Shown: positions 35,006 to 45,305 of the stretch, piece after piece
How the letters are laid out: every line of letters begins with the position of its first letter
Numbering within the stretch: the stretch's first letter is position 1
From: Cryptomeria japonica
Taxonomy: Eukaryota; Streptophyta; Pinopsida; Cupressales; Cupressaceae
NCBI RefSeq assembly: GCF_030272615.1
Contig: NC_081412.1
Span: forward strand, 695,464,083 to 695,528,082
DNA length: 64,000 bases
Direction: 5' to 3'
Translations under genes and position numbers: made by a program
Notes under the pieces: model-generated
What the model was told of the DNA's origin: nothing
Database searches by the model: none
The model's input: only the letters and a program-made list of their open reading frames with translations

Positions 35006-37522
35006 ATGCCTGTTGAGACAAGATCAAGATCTAAGAAGATGAGTGAACCAATGTATCAACCCATGGATAACATAGCAAATTCGCAGTTTCAAACTAGTCA
35101 AACAATGCAAGTTGAAGGTTCATCAAACACATCTCTACCATCATATGGAACGGTTCAACTTGGACCACCACCATTATACGGACCACTGTTTGTACCGATG
35201 AAACCAGGACAAGGGAGTGTCCCACCAACTCCAAGAGGAAGTGCACCTTTCAATTGGAATCAGTCCAGCTTGCAACAGGAAATACAAACATTGTATGAAG
35301 AACCAACTCTATCTCAAGGATGTGATTTAAATCAAGGCATTCAGCAAGAAACAAATCCAAATATTTTACCAGATTCTTCATCAGATTTTGATGTCTCTGA
35401 TGATGATGTTGTTATGTTCCTTAAGGATCCAAAGTTGACAAAAAAGATGGATAAATTCTTGAATAAGCTCTTTAAGAGGTTCCCACAAAAATATCTTGAC
35501 ATGATGAGTAATGTGACCTCCTCAAGTAAGCAAATTAATGTGCAAAAACAACAAGGCGGTGAGTTGTTAGGTTTCTCTCCGCATCCAAATGAAGAACATG
35601 TGCAACAAGAGCTTCAACCCACCTTGATGAGTAAACGTGCTTCAAAGGCATTGACAGTGACTATTCCTCAAAAGTCCACATTCGAAATAATAAACAATCC
35701 ATTGTTTAATGCAACACCTTTAACACCAGATCAAATGAAGGCCACACAAATGTTGATGACAGGTGTCCCTCAACAAGAAGTGATTCCTCGAATACCAAAA
35801 AGTGGACCCAAATCTAAGATGCAAGAAAGCTTTACGATTGGAATGTCTGATCTTACAAATGTTCAAATTGCCTTTCCTTCATGCCAAAGCATTAATCCCT
35901 TGCCAAAATCCCCCATGCATATTCAAAGTCCAACTCCATGTCAAGAGGATAGTTTAGAGAATGAAGAAATGTGTCTTGAAACAAATCAAGATCAAGATCT
36001 TGAAACCTTATCATCCCATCTAATTGTTGACCAAGATCCCATTTCCCCAGACACTCATGATGATTCTCCTATTCTTGACCATCCTATCCAAAGTCCTATT
36101 GACACTCCATTCCCCGGGCAAGATCAAGATATCCCAGTCCATTCGATCCCAAAGGATCCCATTCCATTTAATGAGCAAAATGTCATTTCAAATCCCATTG
36201 ATATTCCACTTCCTCAGAAAGATCAAGATATCCCTTCCATTCTTTCCGATGATCCCATTAAAAGTCAAGAGCAAAGCACCTTTGAAGAGGATTCCAATGA
36301 TCTTCCTCCTTGTCAAGATCAAATTATTCCTTCAGATCCTCCACAAGATCCACTTGTTCCTCCATCTCCTTGTCCTAATCTCATTTCTTTTGATGATCCC
36401 ATTATTTCTCCCATTCCATCTCTTGAAGAGCCTATCATTGAACCTAGTCCCCCTCATGATCCTGATACCCCTCATGATTCTAATGTGTCAGTGCAAGATG
36501 TTCATGAACCCTCGACATGCATAATGGGTTCTTCCACTTTGGTGCAATCTGATCCACTTCATGATCTCATCGTTTCCATCATATCACCTCCACCTCATAA
36601 TGGACTAGTGTCTTCTTCCCAAAGAAAAGAGTATCCTATTAGTCAAAATATTGATAAAGGCAAAGGAGTAGATCTCCATAAGCAAGCATCCCTTCATGTG
36701 AAAGAGTATACTAATGGTCATGGCTACAGAGCTCACACTCAAGGCGTTGGTATCCCTTCAAAGTCAAAATCCAAATGTCCACCTTCCCCATCATCGCTTC
36801 CATCCATTCTAGGTCCCTATATCCCTCCATCTCCTATGCAACATCAGCAAAGGCACACATCTTGGAGAACTTTCCATCAATTCCATAGGCCTCCATATCA
36901 TTCCCATCCACACCGACATTCATTCCCTCTTCCAAGCAATTTGGATGCCCAGTATAAAAGTCATAAGTCTAGCAATCCACATGTATTCAAGGATCAACAT
37001 GTCCAATATAATCGACATGTCAAAACAAAGAACAAATTGATCTATAAAGAAAAAGAAAAATACAAAAGGCCACAAAGGCCCACTGAGCAAAATAAAGCAA
37101 ATTCAAAATATATATGGGTTCCTAAATCCCTTGTGCAAGCAATGCACTCCAAGGAACCACAAAAGCATGAAAAATCAAAAACCATGTGGATCCCCAAGAA
37201 GCTCCTTGAAGCACAAAAAGAAACATCCAACTTGGCATCCAAAATTGCTATTCCTCCATCCAAACCTTCCAAGTCTATTCCTCCATCACCTTCTTCATCC
37301 GTTTTGGGCCCTTATGTCCCAAAATCCCAAGCTATTCCTCCATCAAAATCTCAATATCCAAAATACGTCTTTCCTCCATCAATCCATCACCCATCAAGGT
37401 GTGTGCCAATGTCGATCTTGCCAAAATTTCTATCCACTCAAGCCCAATTCTTCCAATACCCTATCCATTATCCAATGCATAATTTCCCTCCTTCCATCCC
37501 TCTGGTCCAATCCTTTGCATAA
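35006..37522 (+). CDS. Gypsy-C 838-aa proline-rich protein (gag-position ORF, unrecognised)
   Basis: The start is taken at the ATG at 35006 because MPVETRSRSKK matches the start of Gypsy-A gag (MPIQTRSSHKK at 54941); an earlier in-frame ATG lies at 34961. The frame is open for 838 codons, the only long undamaged ORF in the window. Residues 1-130 are Gln/Pro/Ser-rich, followed by an acidic patch and a short helical segment (LTKKMDKFLNKLFKRFPQ). The middle (about 310-510) is built of Asp/Pro/Ile/Gln-rich modules such as GQDQDIPV and QKDQDIPS. The C-terminal third is basic, with two W-[VI]-P-K boxes (YIWVPKSLVQ, MWIPKKLLEA) and two SILGPY/SVLGPY boxes. I see no zinc knuckle, protease or enzyme motif. 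It may be a derived gag that packages element RNA, relying on another element for enzymes; that is inference. Confidence 0.7.
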   Translation: MPVETRSRSKKMSEPMYQPMDNIANSQFQTSQTMQVEGSSNTSLPSYGTVQLGPPPLYGPLFVPMKPGQGSVPPTPRGSAPFNWNQSSLQQEIQTLYEEPTLSQGCDLNQGIQQETNPNILPDSSSDFDVSDDDVVMFLKDPKLTKKMDKFLNKLFKRFPQKYLDMMSNVTSSSKQINVQKQQGGELLGFSPHPNEEHVQQELQPTLMSKRASKALTVTIPQKSTFEIINNPLFNATPLTPDQMKATQMLMTGVPQQEVIPRIPKSGPKSKMQESFTIGMSDLTNVQIAFPSCQSINPLPKSPMHIQSPTPCQEDSLENEEMCLETNQDQDLETLSSHLIVDQDPISPDTHDDSPILDHPIQSPIDTPFPGQDQDIPVHSIPKDPIPFNEQNVISNPIDIPLPQKDQDIPSILSDDPIKSQEQSTFEEDSNDLPPCQDQIIPSDPPQDPLVPPSPCPNLISFDDPIISPIPSLEEPIIEPSPPHDPDTPHDSNVSVQDVHEPSTCIMGSSTLVQSDPLHDLIVSIISPPPHNGLVSSSQRKEYPISQNIDKGKGVDLHKQASLHVKEYTNGHGYRAHTQGVGIPSKSKSKCPPSPSSLPSILGPYIPPSPMQHQQRHTSWRTFHQFHRPPYHSHPHRHSFPLPSNLDAQYKSHKSSNPHVFKDQHVQYNRHVKTKNKLIYKEKEKYKRPQRPTEQNKANSKYIWVPKSLVQAMHSKEPQKHEKSKTMWIPKKLLEAQKETSNLASKIAIPPSKPSKSIPPSPSSSVLGPYVPKSQAIPPSKSQYPKYVFPPSIHHPSRCVPMSILPKFLSTQAQFFQYPIHYPMHNFPPSIPLVQSFA

Positions 37523-39530
37523 ATCCTTGCCTTAGTTTCATCTTATTTTCCATGTCCTTATCCTACCAACGTCTTTGAGCATACTTTTTAAAGGTCATGG
37601 TCCATTTTTTTCAAGGCTATTATCCAAACAAAAAGATGCTTGAGTCCTTCTTCCATCCCCTATCATGTATCCATCTTCTTCTGAAAAAGTCAAAAAAACA
37701 AAAAAAGTAAAAAAGAAAAAGAAAAAAAAAAGTAAAGAAAAATAATTCGTCCACTGGTGAAAACCTGGCAAACAGGCGCCTTGGGCAAGTACCATGATGA
37801 AAACCTGGCAAACAGGCATCATGCGAAATCTATGAACTTCTTGCACACCACACTTGGGGGCAGGTTTCCTCCTTCATATCCTATTGCCCTTCATTATCCT
37901 ATCATACCATGTCATTACCCTTCATATCCTATTGTCCCTCATGTCCATCTCCTCTTTCCACCTTTGATCTTGACAAGGCTGAAGATCTTCATGAGCATCA
38001 TGCATCTTGTTTGCAGCTTTTAGTCTATCATAGCTTTTGGTCATTTATCCATTTGCTTATTATAACCTTTCATCCACATTCCCTAGCTTATTGCAACTTT
38101 CTGCCACTATCCCGTATCCATTCTTGGTCTTGCTTATCCTATCCATATCTTATCACTATCCATACACCCTTTTTTTTTCTTGATCTTGATCTGACATAAG
38201 GACGCAAAATTTAAACATGGTTTCAAAAACCTATTGACATGTCCCTCATGCCATGTTCCTACTTTACATTGTCATATCCAGTCTCTTGTCCCATTACGCA
38301 ATAGCCCTTGAAAATTGCATCCGTATTGTCTCCATAATACAAGGCCTTTATATTCCCTCTATCCACCATCATTTCAGCAAGCCTATTTATTCACCTGTCA
38401 TATTCCTTGCCTTGCTAGACACTGGGGGGCAAAAATCATAAAAAATTTAAATTGTCCTGAAAAAATCATAAAAAATTTAAATTGTCCTGAACAAAGATCA
38501 TAAAAATCAAATAATGTTTGAAAAAATCATAAAAAAATCGAATAAAGTCCTGAAAAAATCTTCAAGCAAAAAAATCGAATAATGTCCTGAAAAAAAGTAT
38601 CTAAAAACTAAAAAACTGAAAATCCCTAAAAATCATAAAAAGTCCTGAAAAAATAAACACAAAAACATTTCAAAACATTAAAAATACAAAAACACGCATT
38701 TTGTCAATCAAGGATCTCTTTTTGTGAATAAGACAGATTCCTGAGCATCCATCCAACAACTCGCAATTCAATGTTGTGCTTTACTGAAATCATGCGTTAA
38801 CAGATGAACTTCTTTTTCAATCAAACCACGCATTCAAACTGATCCAAATTGTCTTATCAACTGAACGGTACCATCAAAATCATTTTGTCTTTGTTCCTAT
38901 TATCATGGGTCTTATATAGGGTGTGGTATACTCGAAACCAGACTATGTCCTATCTTAGACGGGGTACCACATGTCCTGAAACCAGACAGCATGATCGTCC
39001 TATCAGCACTTTCAACTTTTGACAATGAAGATCAAGATGTTTGTTTGATTTGTTTGAATTTGCGCATCTTATATTTTTATTGATTTATCTTTGATCATGT
39101 TCCTATGTTGCTCGATGATGTCACTGAGTGATTTAGAGTGACCGGGATGGTTCATGATCCCTTTTCTTTTTTTTTGATTGTGATTGTTGTTTGTCTGCAA
39201 TGTGTTTGTCTTTTGCAAAAAGGGTTGCATTTCAGCTCTGGCCTTCAATGCCAAAATGCTACGCATCCATTTTGCTACATTAAAATAAAGGTTCTCACCT
39301 ACAAAGTGCATTACTGAAAGCAAGTTTTTCTTCATCTCTAACATTTCTTCCGATCTCCGATTGTCAGTCTGTTTGCTCCTATCATTTTCTATCATTTTTA
39401 TCGATCAATTGGCCTCTTCTCTGGATGTTTCTGGCCAATTCCTCGAGGGGGCATGCATATGTCATTATTATTGTCTGGGGCATTTTAGTTATTGTTCTTT
39501 GAAACAACGCTTAAAATCACATTGTCTCAA
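37523..39530 (+). other. Gypsy-C 3' region
   Basis: Non-coding. It has an A-rich run near 37680-37745, then two copies of TGAAAACCTGGCAAACAGGC at 37757 and 37798. A purine-rich CTGGGGGGCAAAAA at about 38421 resembles an extra polypurine tract and opens the A-rich repeat array. No supported gene is present; frames in it lack protein-like composition. Confidence 0.55.
38429..38700 (+). repeat. A-rich degenerate tandem repeat
   Basis: About seven units of roughly 30-40 bp built on AAAAATCATAAAAA ... GTCCTGAAAAA. The first two (38433, 38463) are nearly identical 30-bp units; later ones drift. Confidence 0.75.
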
Positions 39531-39542
39531 AGAGGGGCAAAA
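39531..39542 (+). promoter_or_regulatory. Gypsy-C polypurine tract, first copy
   Basis: AGAGGGGCAAAA directly before TGTAGACACCC. The same tract recurs at 40345-40356 before the second 3' LTR copy. Confidence 0.8.
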
Positions 39543-39900
39543 TGTAGACACCCAAAAATGGTCAACGCTTGCGAAGTCATACTTTAACAATTGCGCATTG
39601 CCTCATTTTAGGTTTTTTTGCGTCGCATTAACATTTCTCCTATGTCACGCACTTGGTTTTTATCATTTGTGAACATCGAGTCATTCTTCTACATTCTTCA
39701 TTCATCTCATCTTCAAATTTGGTCTTGTCGACAACAATCTTCAATCATGATTTTGGTCGATCTTTGTCCTTGTCAATCTTGTCATATTGTGATCGATTCG
39801 TCATCGATCCTTGTCCTTTTCAATCATGTCAATTTGGTCAATTTGTCATTGATTTTTTTCAATCTACCAAACCTTCGTTTCTAGTACTCTTGAGCCTTTT
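39543..39900 (+). repeat. Gypsy-C LTR copy with internal deletion
   Basis: Follows the 5' LTR for about 320 bp, jumps at a shared TCAATC word (39860) over about 670 bp of LTR, and ends after GAGCCTTTT. Then an RNase H coding fragment starts abruptly. Confidence 0.8.
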
Positions 39901-39903
39901 TTT

Positions 39904-40284
39904 TCATATGAACCTATTCTAATGCCTCCTATAGAAGGAAAGCCATTTTTATTGTATATCTCTACAACTGAAACAGCATTAGGAGTTCTCCTAGCTCAAC
40001 AAGATGAGAATGGCAAAGAAAGAGCTATTTACTATATCAGCTGGACACTGGTCGGCTATGAGCTAAATTATTCAACTATTGAGAGGGCATGCTTAGCAGT
40101 GGTATTTGCAACACAAAAGCTCCGACATTATATGCTAAGCCACCAAACATTGTTGATTGCAAAAATTGATCCCTTAAAGTATTTGCTTAGCCGCGCAACT
40201 TTGACGGGTCGCCTAGCAAAGTGGGTAATGATCCTCAGTGAATTTGATATTGAGTATATGGAGAAAAAGGCGATAAAAGGACAA
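39904..40284 (+). pseudogene. Gypsy-type RT/RNase H fragment (displaced part of Gypsy-D pol)
   Basis: Open frame without stops encoding the end of RT and the RNase H domain of a gypsy pol: PPIEGKPFLLYISTTETALG, LLAQQDENGKERAIYYIS, YSTIERACLAVVFATQKLRHY, LLSRATLTGRLAKWVMIL and FDIEYMEKKAIKG. It begins in mid-domain and ends in mid-protein by fusion to Gypsy-C 3' sequence at GACAATTGTCTGG. Its first codons (PILM) continue exactly where the minus-strand Gypsy-D pol breaks off at 42985. The two pieces share 14 bases at the break. Confidence 0.88.
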
Positions 40285-40356
40285 TTGTCTGGGGCATTTT
40301 AGTTATTGTTCTTTGAAACAACGCTTAAAATCACATTGTCTCAAAGAGGGGCAAAA

Positions 40357-41657
40357 TGTAGACACCCAAAAATGGTCAACGCTTGCGAAGTCATACTTTA
40401 ACAATTGCGCATTGCCTCATTTTAGGTTTTTTTGCGTCGCATTAACATTTCTCCTATGTCACGCACTTGGTTTTTATCATTTGCAAACATCGAGTCATTC
40501 TTCTACATTCTTCATTCATCTCATCTTCGAATTTGGTCTTGTCGACAACAATCTTCAATCATGATTTTGGTCGATCTTTGTCCTTGTCAATCTTGTCATA
40601 TTGCGATCGATTCGTCATCGATCCTTGTCCTTTTCAATCATGTCAATTTGGTCAATTTGTCATTGATTTTTTTCAACCAATCTCAATCAAATCATTTATC
40701 AACACTGGTCATTTATCAATTCAAAATCATGATCGAATCGATATCAATTATCCTTCATCAAGACCTAATTGTCATCCTCGCATTGCTAATTCATCTTCTA
40801 GGGTTTTATGATTTAATCATTTAACCTTGTGTGTCATTTTCTTCCTTTAGGATTAATAAATTACTTATTTATTAATCCTAAGTTTCCTCATTACAATTAA
40901 ATATTCATTTAATTGGCTAATTATTCCTCTTTGTGAGTGAATTAATTAATAAATGAAAAATTATTGATTAATTCACTAATTTCTAATTTCATTATTTCCA
41001 CCTATTTCTAATTTTCCAATTCAAATTCCATCTAATTAACTTGTCTCTAGTTCTCCCTATTTTTGTGCTTCATGTGTCATACTCTTGACATAGCAATTTG
41101 TCATAGAGTCTTGTCTTGACATAGCAATTTGTCATAGAGTCTTGTCTTGACATAGCAATTTGTCATAAGAACTTGTCTTGACATAGAAATTTGTCATAAA
41201 ATTTGTCATAAAACCTTTCATAAGCCTCTTTGCATAGCAACATGTCATAAATTTTCTATTATTGATTTGAATTTCTATTCAAATCTCTTTCATGCTAATT
41301 TGCTCATTTATCCAATTCTTCTATAAATTGGATGATTTTCAATCAAACCTGGTCTGAATTTTCTATCAATCTACCGAACCTTCGTTTCTAGTACTCTTGA
41401 GCCTTTTTGTTTTCAATTGTGTGAGCACTTGTAGGTGAGATCCACAAAACTATTGAAGAGGAAAGAACAACAATGGAGCCGCATGGAAGGAGTATTCAAT
41501 CTTACATCTGGTTTGCATAATGTTTTCTTTTGAATGCTTCATTTTCATACCTCTATTGAATGTGCTTTAGAATTAGGTTCATTTCAATGAGTATTCTCAT
41601 GATATTGCTTTGATTGTCTTGTGTTTTGTTTTGATCTACTTATTGTGATAATTCCTA
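40357..41657 (+). repeat. Gypsy-C 3' LTR (second copy, end missing)
   Basis: Aligns with 31497-32788 but lacks the final ATTCTTACGCTACA. It is preceded by the duplicated 3' tail and polypurine tract (40285-40356). After 41657 the sequence switches to an inverted leader copy. Confidence 0.85.
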
Positions 41658-41663
41658 GCTTCA

Positions 41664-42243
41664 ATAGACATGTCACTTATGCAAATGCAATATTTTTGGA
41701 ATTTTTCAAGGATAGTATATGATATGCAACTAAATGCAAACTAAATAGATGAAAATGCAATCTATGTTTTTGGTTGTTTTTTCAAGATTTTGACAAACTT
41801 TTTGAAATGCAGATCTAAAAAGAGACCCTTAGGAAATTGAAATGATGTCTAGACCTCAAAGGACAAAAGGACCAAGTGACAAAAGGACAAATGACAAAGT
41901 CTCCCCTATATGCTTGGATACTAAGCTAGGTTTGACGAAATGATATTGATGACAAAAGGACAAAAGGTTGACAAGGTCTAGACCTCTTAACAATGACTTA
42001 GGGTTGCATCAAAGATTTGGATTACCCAAGTATGACAAAACCTAGCTTTGACACTATAGGCAAAGGGACAATTACTATGCAAGTGACTCTAATATGACAT
42101 GATAATGACTTAAGCCTAATGAAGAGACTTAAGGTATGCGAATATGAATTTATGACAATGGTATGACTTTAATGCAAGAGGACATATGCAAGTGGATGAC
42201 TCTTATTGATATGCAAAAGAGTATGACTTAGATGAAAACCTAA
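41664..42243 (-). repeat. Inverted, diverged copy of the Gypsy-C leader
   Basis: The reverse complement follows 34393-35013 including the ATG region, with clear divergence (roughly one base in ten by eye). It is therefore not a recent copy of the neighbouring leader but comes from a sister element. Confidence 0.75.
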
Positions 42244-42278
42244 TTCTCATGGCAAAGACTACAAAATCAAAAATATTG

Positions 42279-42860
42279 AATTCCACAATAAGTAGATCAA
42301 AACAAAACACAAGACAATCAAAGCAATATCATGAGAATACTCATTGAAATGAACCTAATTCTAAAGCACATTCAATAGAGGTATGAAAACGAAGCATTCA
42401 AAAGAAAACATTATGCAAACCAGATGTAAGATTGAATACTCCTTCCATGCGGCTCCATTGTTGTTCTTTCCTCTTCAATAGTTTTGTGGATCTCACCTAC
42501 AAGTGCTCACACAATTGAAAGCAAAAAGGCTCAAGAGTACTAGAAATGAAGGTTCAGTAGATTGATAGAAAATTCAGACCAGGTTTGATTGAAAATCATC
42601 CAATTTATAGAAGAATTGGATAAATGAGCAAATTAGCATGAAAGAGATTTGAATAGAAATTCAAATCAATAATAGAAAAGTTATGACATGTTGCTATGAA
42701 AATAGATTTGAATATAAATTAGCCATATCAGACTATTCCTAATTCCTAATTCAAATCAATAATAGAAAAGTTATGACATGTTGCTATGAAAATAGATTTG
42801 AATATAAATTAGCCATATCAGACTATTCCTAATTCTTATGATGAGATTTGAATATAAATT
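42279..42860 (-). repeat. Inverted Gypsy-C LTR fragment with a 90-bp tandem duplication
   Basis: 42279-42699 is the reverse complement of the 3' third of the LTR. It is followed by a 90-bp tandem repeat (copies begin at 42661 and 42751) that includes ATAAATTAGCCATATCAGAC, with a partial third near 42845. Confidence 0.75.
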
Positions 42861-42874
42861 AGCCACTTTTCTTC

Positions 42875-42976
42875 CATCAGTCTATTCCTCCATCACCTTC
42901 TTCATCTATTTTGGGCCCTTATGTCCCAAAATCCCAAGCCTTTCTTCCGTCAAAATCTCAAAATCTCAAGAATGCA
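42875..42976 (+). pseudogene. Fragment of the proline-rich Gypsy-C ORF
   Basis: Encodes SIPPSPSSSILGPYVPKSQ followed by AFLPSKSQ, matching the C-terminal part of the 838-aa protein. It carries the same variant residues as the inverted fragment at 46998-47430 rather than those of 37270-37350, so the two fragments share an origin. Confidence 0.7.
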
Positions 42977-43124
42977 TTAGAATAGGTGGTGACAGCAAAT
43001 AGTCTTTTAGAGCTTGAAAAGCTGATTGACATTGCTCAGTCCATTTAAAAGCGACACCTTTGTGCAGGAGATGTTGGAATGGATGACATTTGTCGGCCAA
43101 CTGAGCTATGAAGTGACGAATTGA

Positions 43125-45215
43125 CTAGAGCTTTCCTTGTAAACTTCGTAATTGCTGGAGGTTGGAAGGTGGAGGCATATCCATTATTGCCTTGACTTTT
43201 GCAGGGTCGACCTCAATGCCTCGGTGGGAAACAATGTATCCAAGCAACTTGCTAGCTGTAACACCAAAGACACACTTTTTTGGATTGAGCCTGAGTTTGT
43301 AGGTTTCCATTCTGTCAAAAATTGGGCCCAGGATGGCTAGATGACTATCTCTGGTAACAGATTTGCACAACAAGTCATCAACATAATCCTCCATCAAAGT
43401 GTGCATGAAATCATGAAAGATTGTCGTCATTGCTCTTTGATATGTTGCACCAGCATTTTTGAGGCCAAAGGGCATCACATTCCAACAATAGGTGCCCCAA
43501 GCACAGGTGAATGCAGTCTTATGCTGATCTTCGGGTGCAATGCGGATTTGATTGTAGCCAGAGAAACCATCCATTAATGAAAGCATCTCATAACCAGCTG
43601 TCATGTCCACTATGATGTCTATATTTGGCAATGGAAAATCATCCTTAGGACATGCTTTATTCAGGTCCCTAAAATCTGTGCAGATGCGGATGCCCCCAGT
43701 TACTTTGCTAACAGGTACTAGATTTGAAATCCAGTCTGCATAATCAATGGGTCTAATGAAGCCCACATCTAGTAACTTTTTCAATTCCACTTTGACCAAT
43801 AGAGCCACTTGAGGATGCATTTTTCTAAGTTTTTGTTTGACGGGTTTAGCACCTGCTTTCAGTGGCAAATGATGAAGTACTAACTCTGGATCGAGGCCAG
43901 GTATATCTGCATAAGACCACGCAAAGCTGATCTTCTTCTCCAGAAAGAAATTGATAAAATCTATTTTCTCTTGTTTTGACAGGGAGGCAGCAAAGTGAAT
44001 GACCTTAGGGTTATCAGGTGTACCCAAATTGATTTCCTCGGTCATCTCTACCAGCAATGTGGATTTGTCCTGAATTGATAGGGGTACGTCCACTCTTCCA
44101 CCTTTGGGCGCCTCAGAAAGGTTTTCACCCGCAGGTACGTCTTGTATTTTTATTTTTGTATGATCAGAGAGCACCTTACGGTTTTCACTCAAAGATCTAT
44201 TCTTTTGATTTTTTTCTTTTTCTTTTTCTTTTTCATGACTGGAAGAGGGAGTTGACTCCCCAAAATATGCTGTTGAATCCAGGTCAATAGCAAAGCCTGT
44301 CTTATGGTCGCCTTGTGGTATACCTTCCCATAGTCCCAAGAACTCTGCAATTGCTTCATCATTCTGAAAACAGTCCAATGCGAGTGGTTCTTGTTGGTCA
44401 TATTGGATAAGTTGGGGATAAATAAGGGGCATGTCATCATCGATTGTAAGGATAGAGAGGGCTGATATGGTAAAAATGTGAATGTCTGTGGTGTCACTAT
44501 CTGAACTGCTTGTGTCAAATTCGGAGCTTGGATCCCAAAATGACTCGATCCAAGCATGAGGACAGGTTTTAGGAAGAGGAGTTATTGCATGTTTATCCTC
44601 CATAGGCAAGTTATCAGGGTCAATGAAGATATTGTCAAGGGCATAGGAGCTAGACGAAAAAGAACTCCACTCCCATTCATTAGAATCAGTCTCGGGTTGG
44701 GTAGCCTTAGGTGTTATTTCATCGTCAGAATCACGCCCTTTTCGACACGTGGACCTTTTGGTAGATGTGGATCCAATTCGTAATGGTACAAAACCTAACC
44801 CTAAAGTTGGGGGTCGCCGCTCAGGTATGATGGGTTCTAGCCTTCCATTGTTTTTCAAGCCTAAGCCACTGCAGCCATCATATCCTTTCTTCTGTAGCAT
44901 AGTAAATCCTTTGCCATACAATTCCACTGGCAACTTGATAGGTGGGGTTTTAGTTGGATCTTTATAGAGCCAATCTATGACATCATCACCTATAGTTTCT
45001 TTGTCCAGTTCTCCCCATCTTGCAAATGTAGTGGGAGGCTGATATTGGATAATGATCTTGGGTTCCTTTTGCAATAGATGCGGTTTTCCATATGATTTTG
45101 GAGACATCGGCAAATTCCCAATGAGGAATGTTTGGTCCATTGAATATTCTCCACACCCTTGGTCTTGTATCTTTAGTTTTCCTTTTACAGCATCCAACAA
45201 TGCATTGGGATCCAC
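43125..45215 (-). pseudogene. Gypsy-D pol: linker, G-patch, reverse transcriptase
   Basis: A 696-codon open stretch. Residues 101-130 form a G-patch (GKGFTMLQKKGYDGCSGLGL then GRLEPI). A long acidic, Ser-rich linker follows, then RT from about residue 430: ADWISNLVPVSKVTGGIRIC, FRDLNKACPKDDFPLPNIDI, SGYNQIRIAPEDQHKTAFTC and the catalytic MEDYVDDLL near 43390. The frame is shared with the protease part upstream (45306-46271), separated by one TGA at 45306. After the TAG at 43125 it reads on to 42985 (HFIAQLADKCHPFQ ... SPPILMHS) and then stops matching pol. The next codons are found on the opposite strand at 39904. Apart from these two stops the gene is well preserved, much younger in look than Gypsy-A pol. 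Confidence 0.9.
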
Positions 45216-45305
45216 ATAGCTATTTGATTTTGCCTCCCTGTTGACTGGGACTTGCTGCCGAGGAGTATCCCTTAAGGTAGCGCAGAACTGGAACGGATTA
45301 GGATC

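Larger units (their letters stand above)
31497..41657 (+). mobile_element. Gypsy-C: non-autonomous gypsy-like LTR element carrying one long ORF
   Basis: The 5' LTR (31497-32799) is followed by a tRNA-type primer site, a 2.2-kb leader, an intact 838-codon ORF and a 2-kb 3' region with a polypurine tract, then LTR sequence. No RT or integrase lies between ORF and 3' LTR. It inserted after GATAC in the RNase H region of Gypsy-A. The 3' end is rearranged: a deleted LTR copy (39543-39900), an RNase H fragment, a repeated polypurine tract and then a nearly full LTR that lacks its last 14 bases. Confidence 0.8.

Noticed and set aside
36024-36524. 166-codon frame overlapping the 838-codon ORF
   Set aside because: Shadow frame of a low-complexity coding region.
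38429-38700. Regularly spaced repeats that might suggest a CRISPR-like array
   Set aside because: Units are A-rich, degenerate and contiguous with no unique spacers, in a plant retroelement.
43152-44967. Several + strand frames of 60-78 codons
   Set aside because: Antisense shadows of the well-supported Gypsy-D pol.
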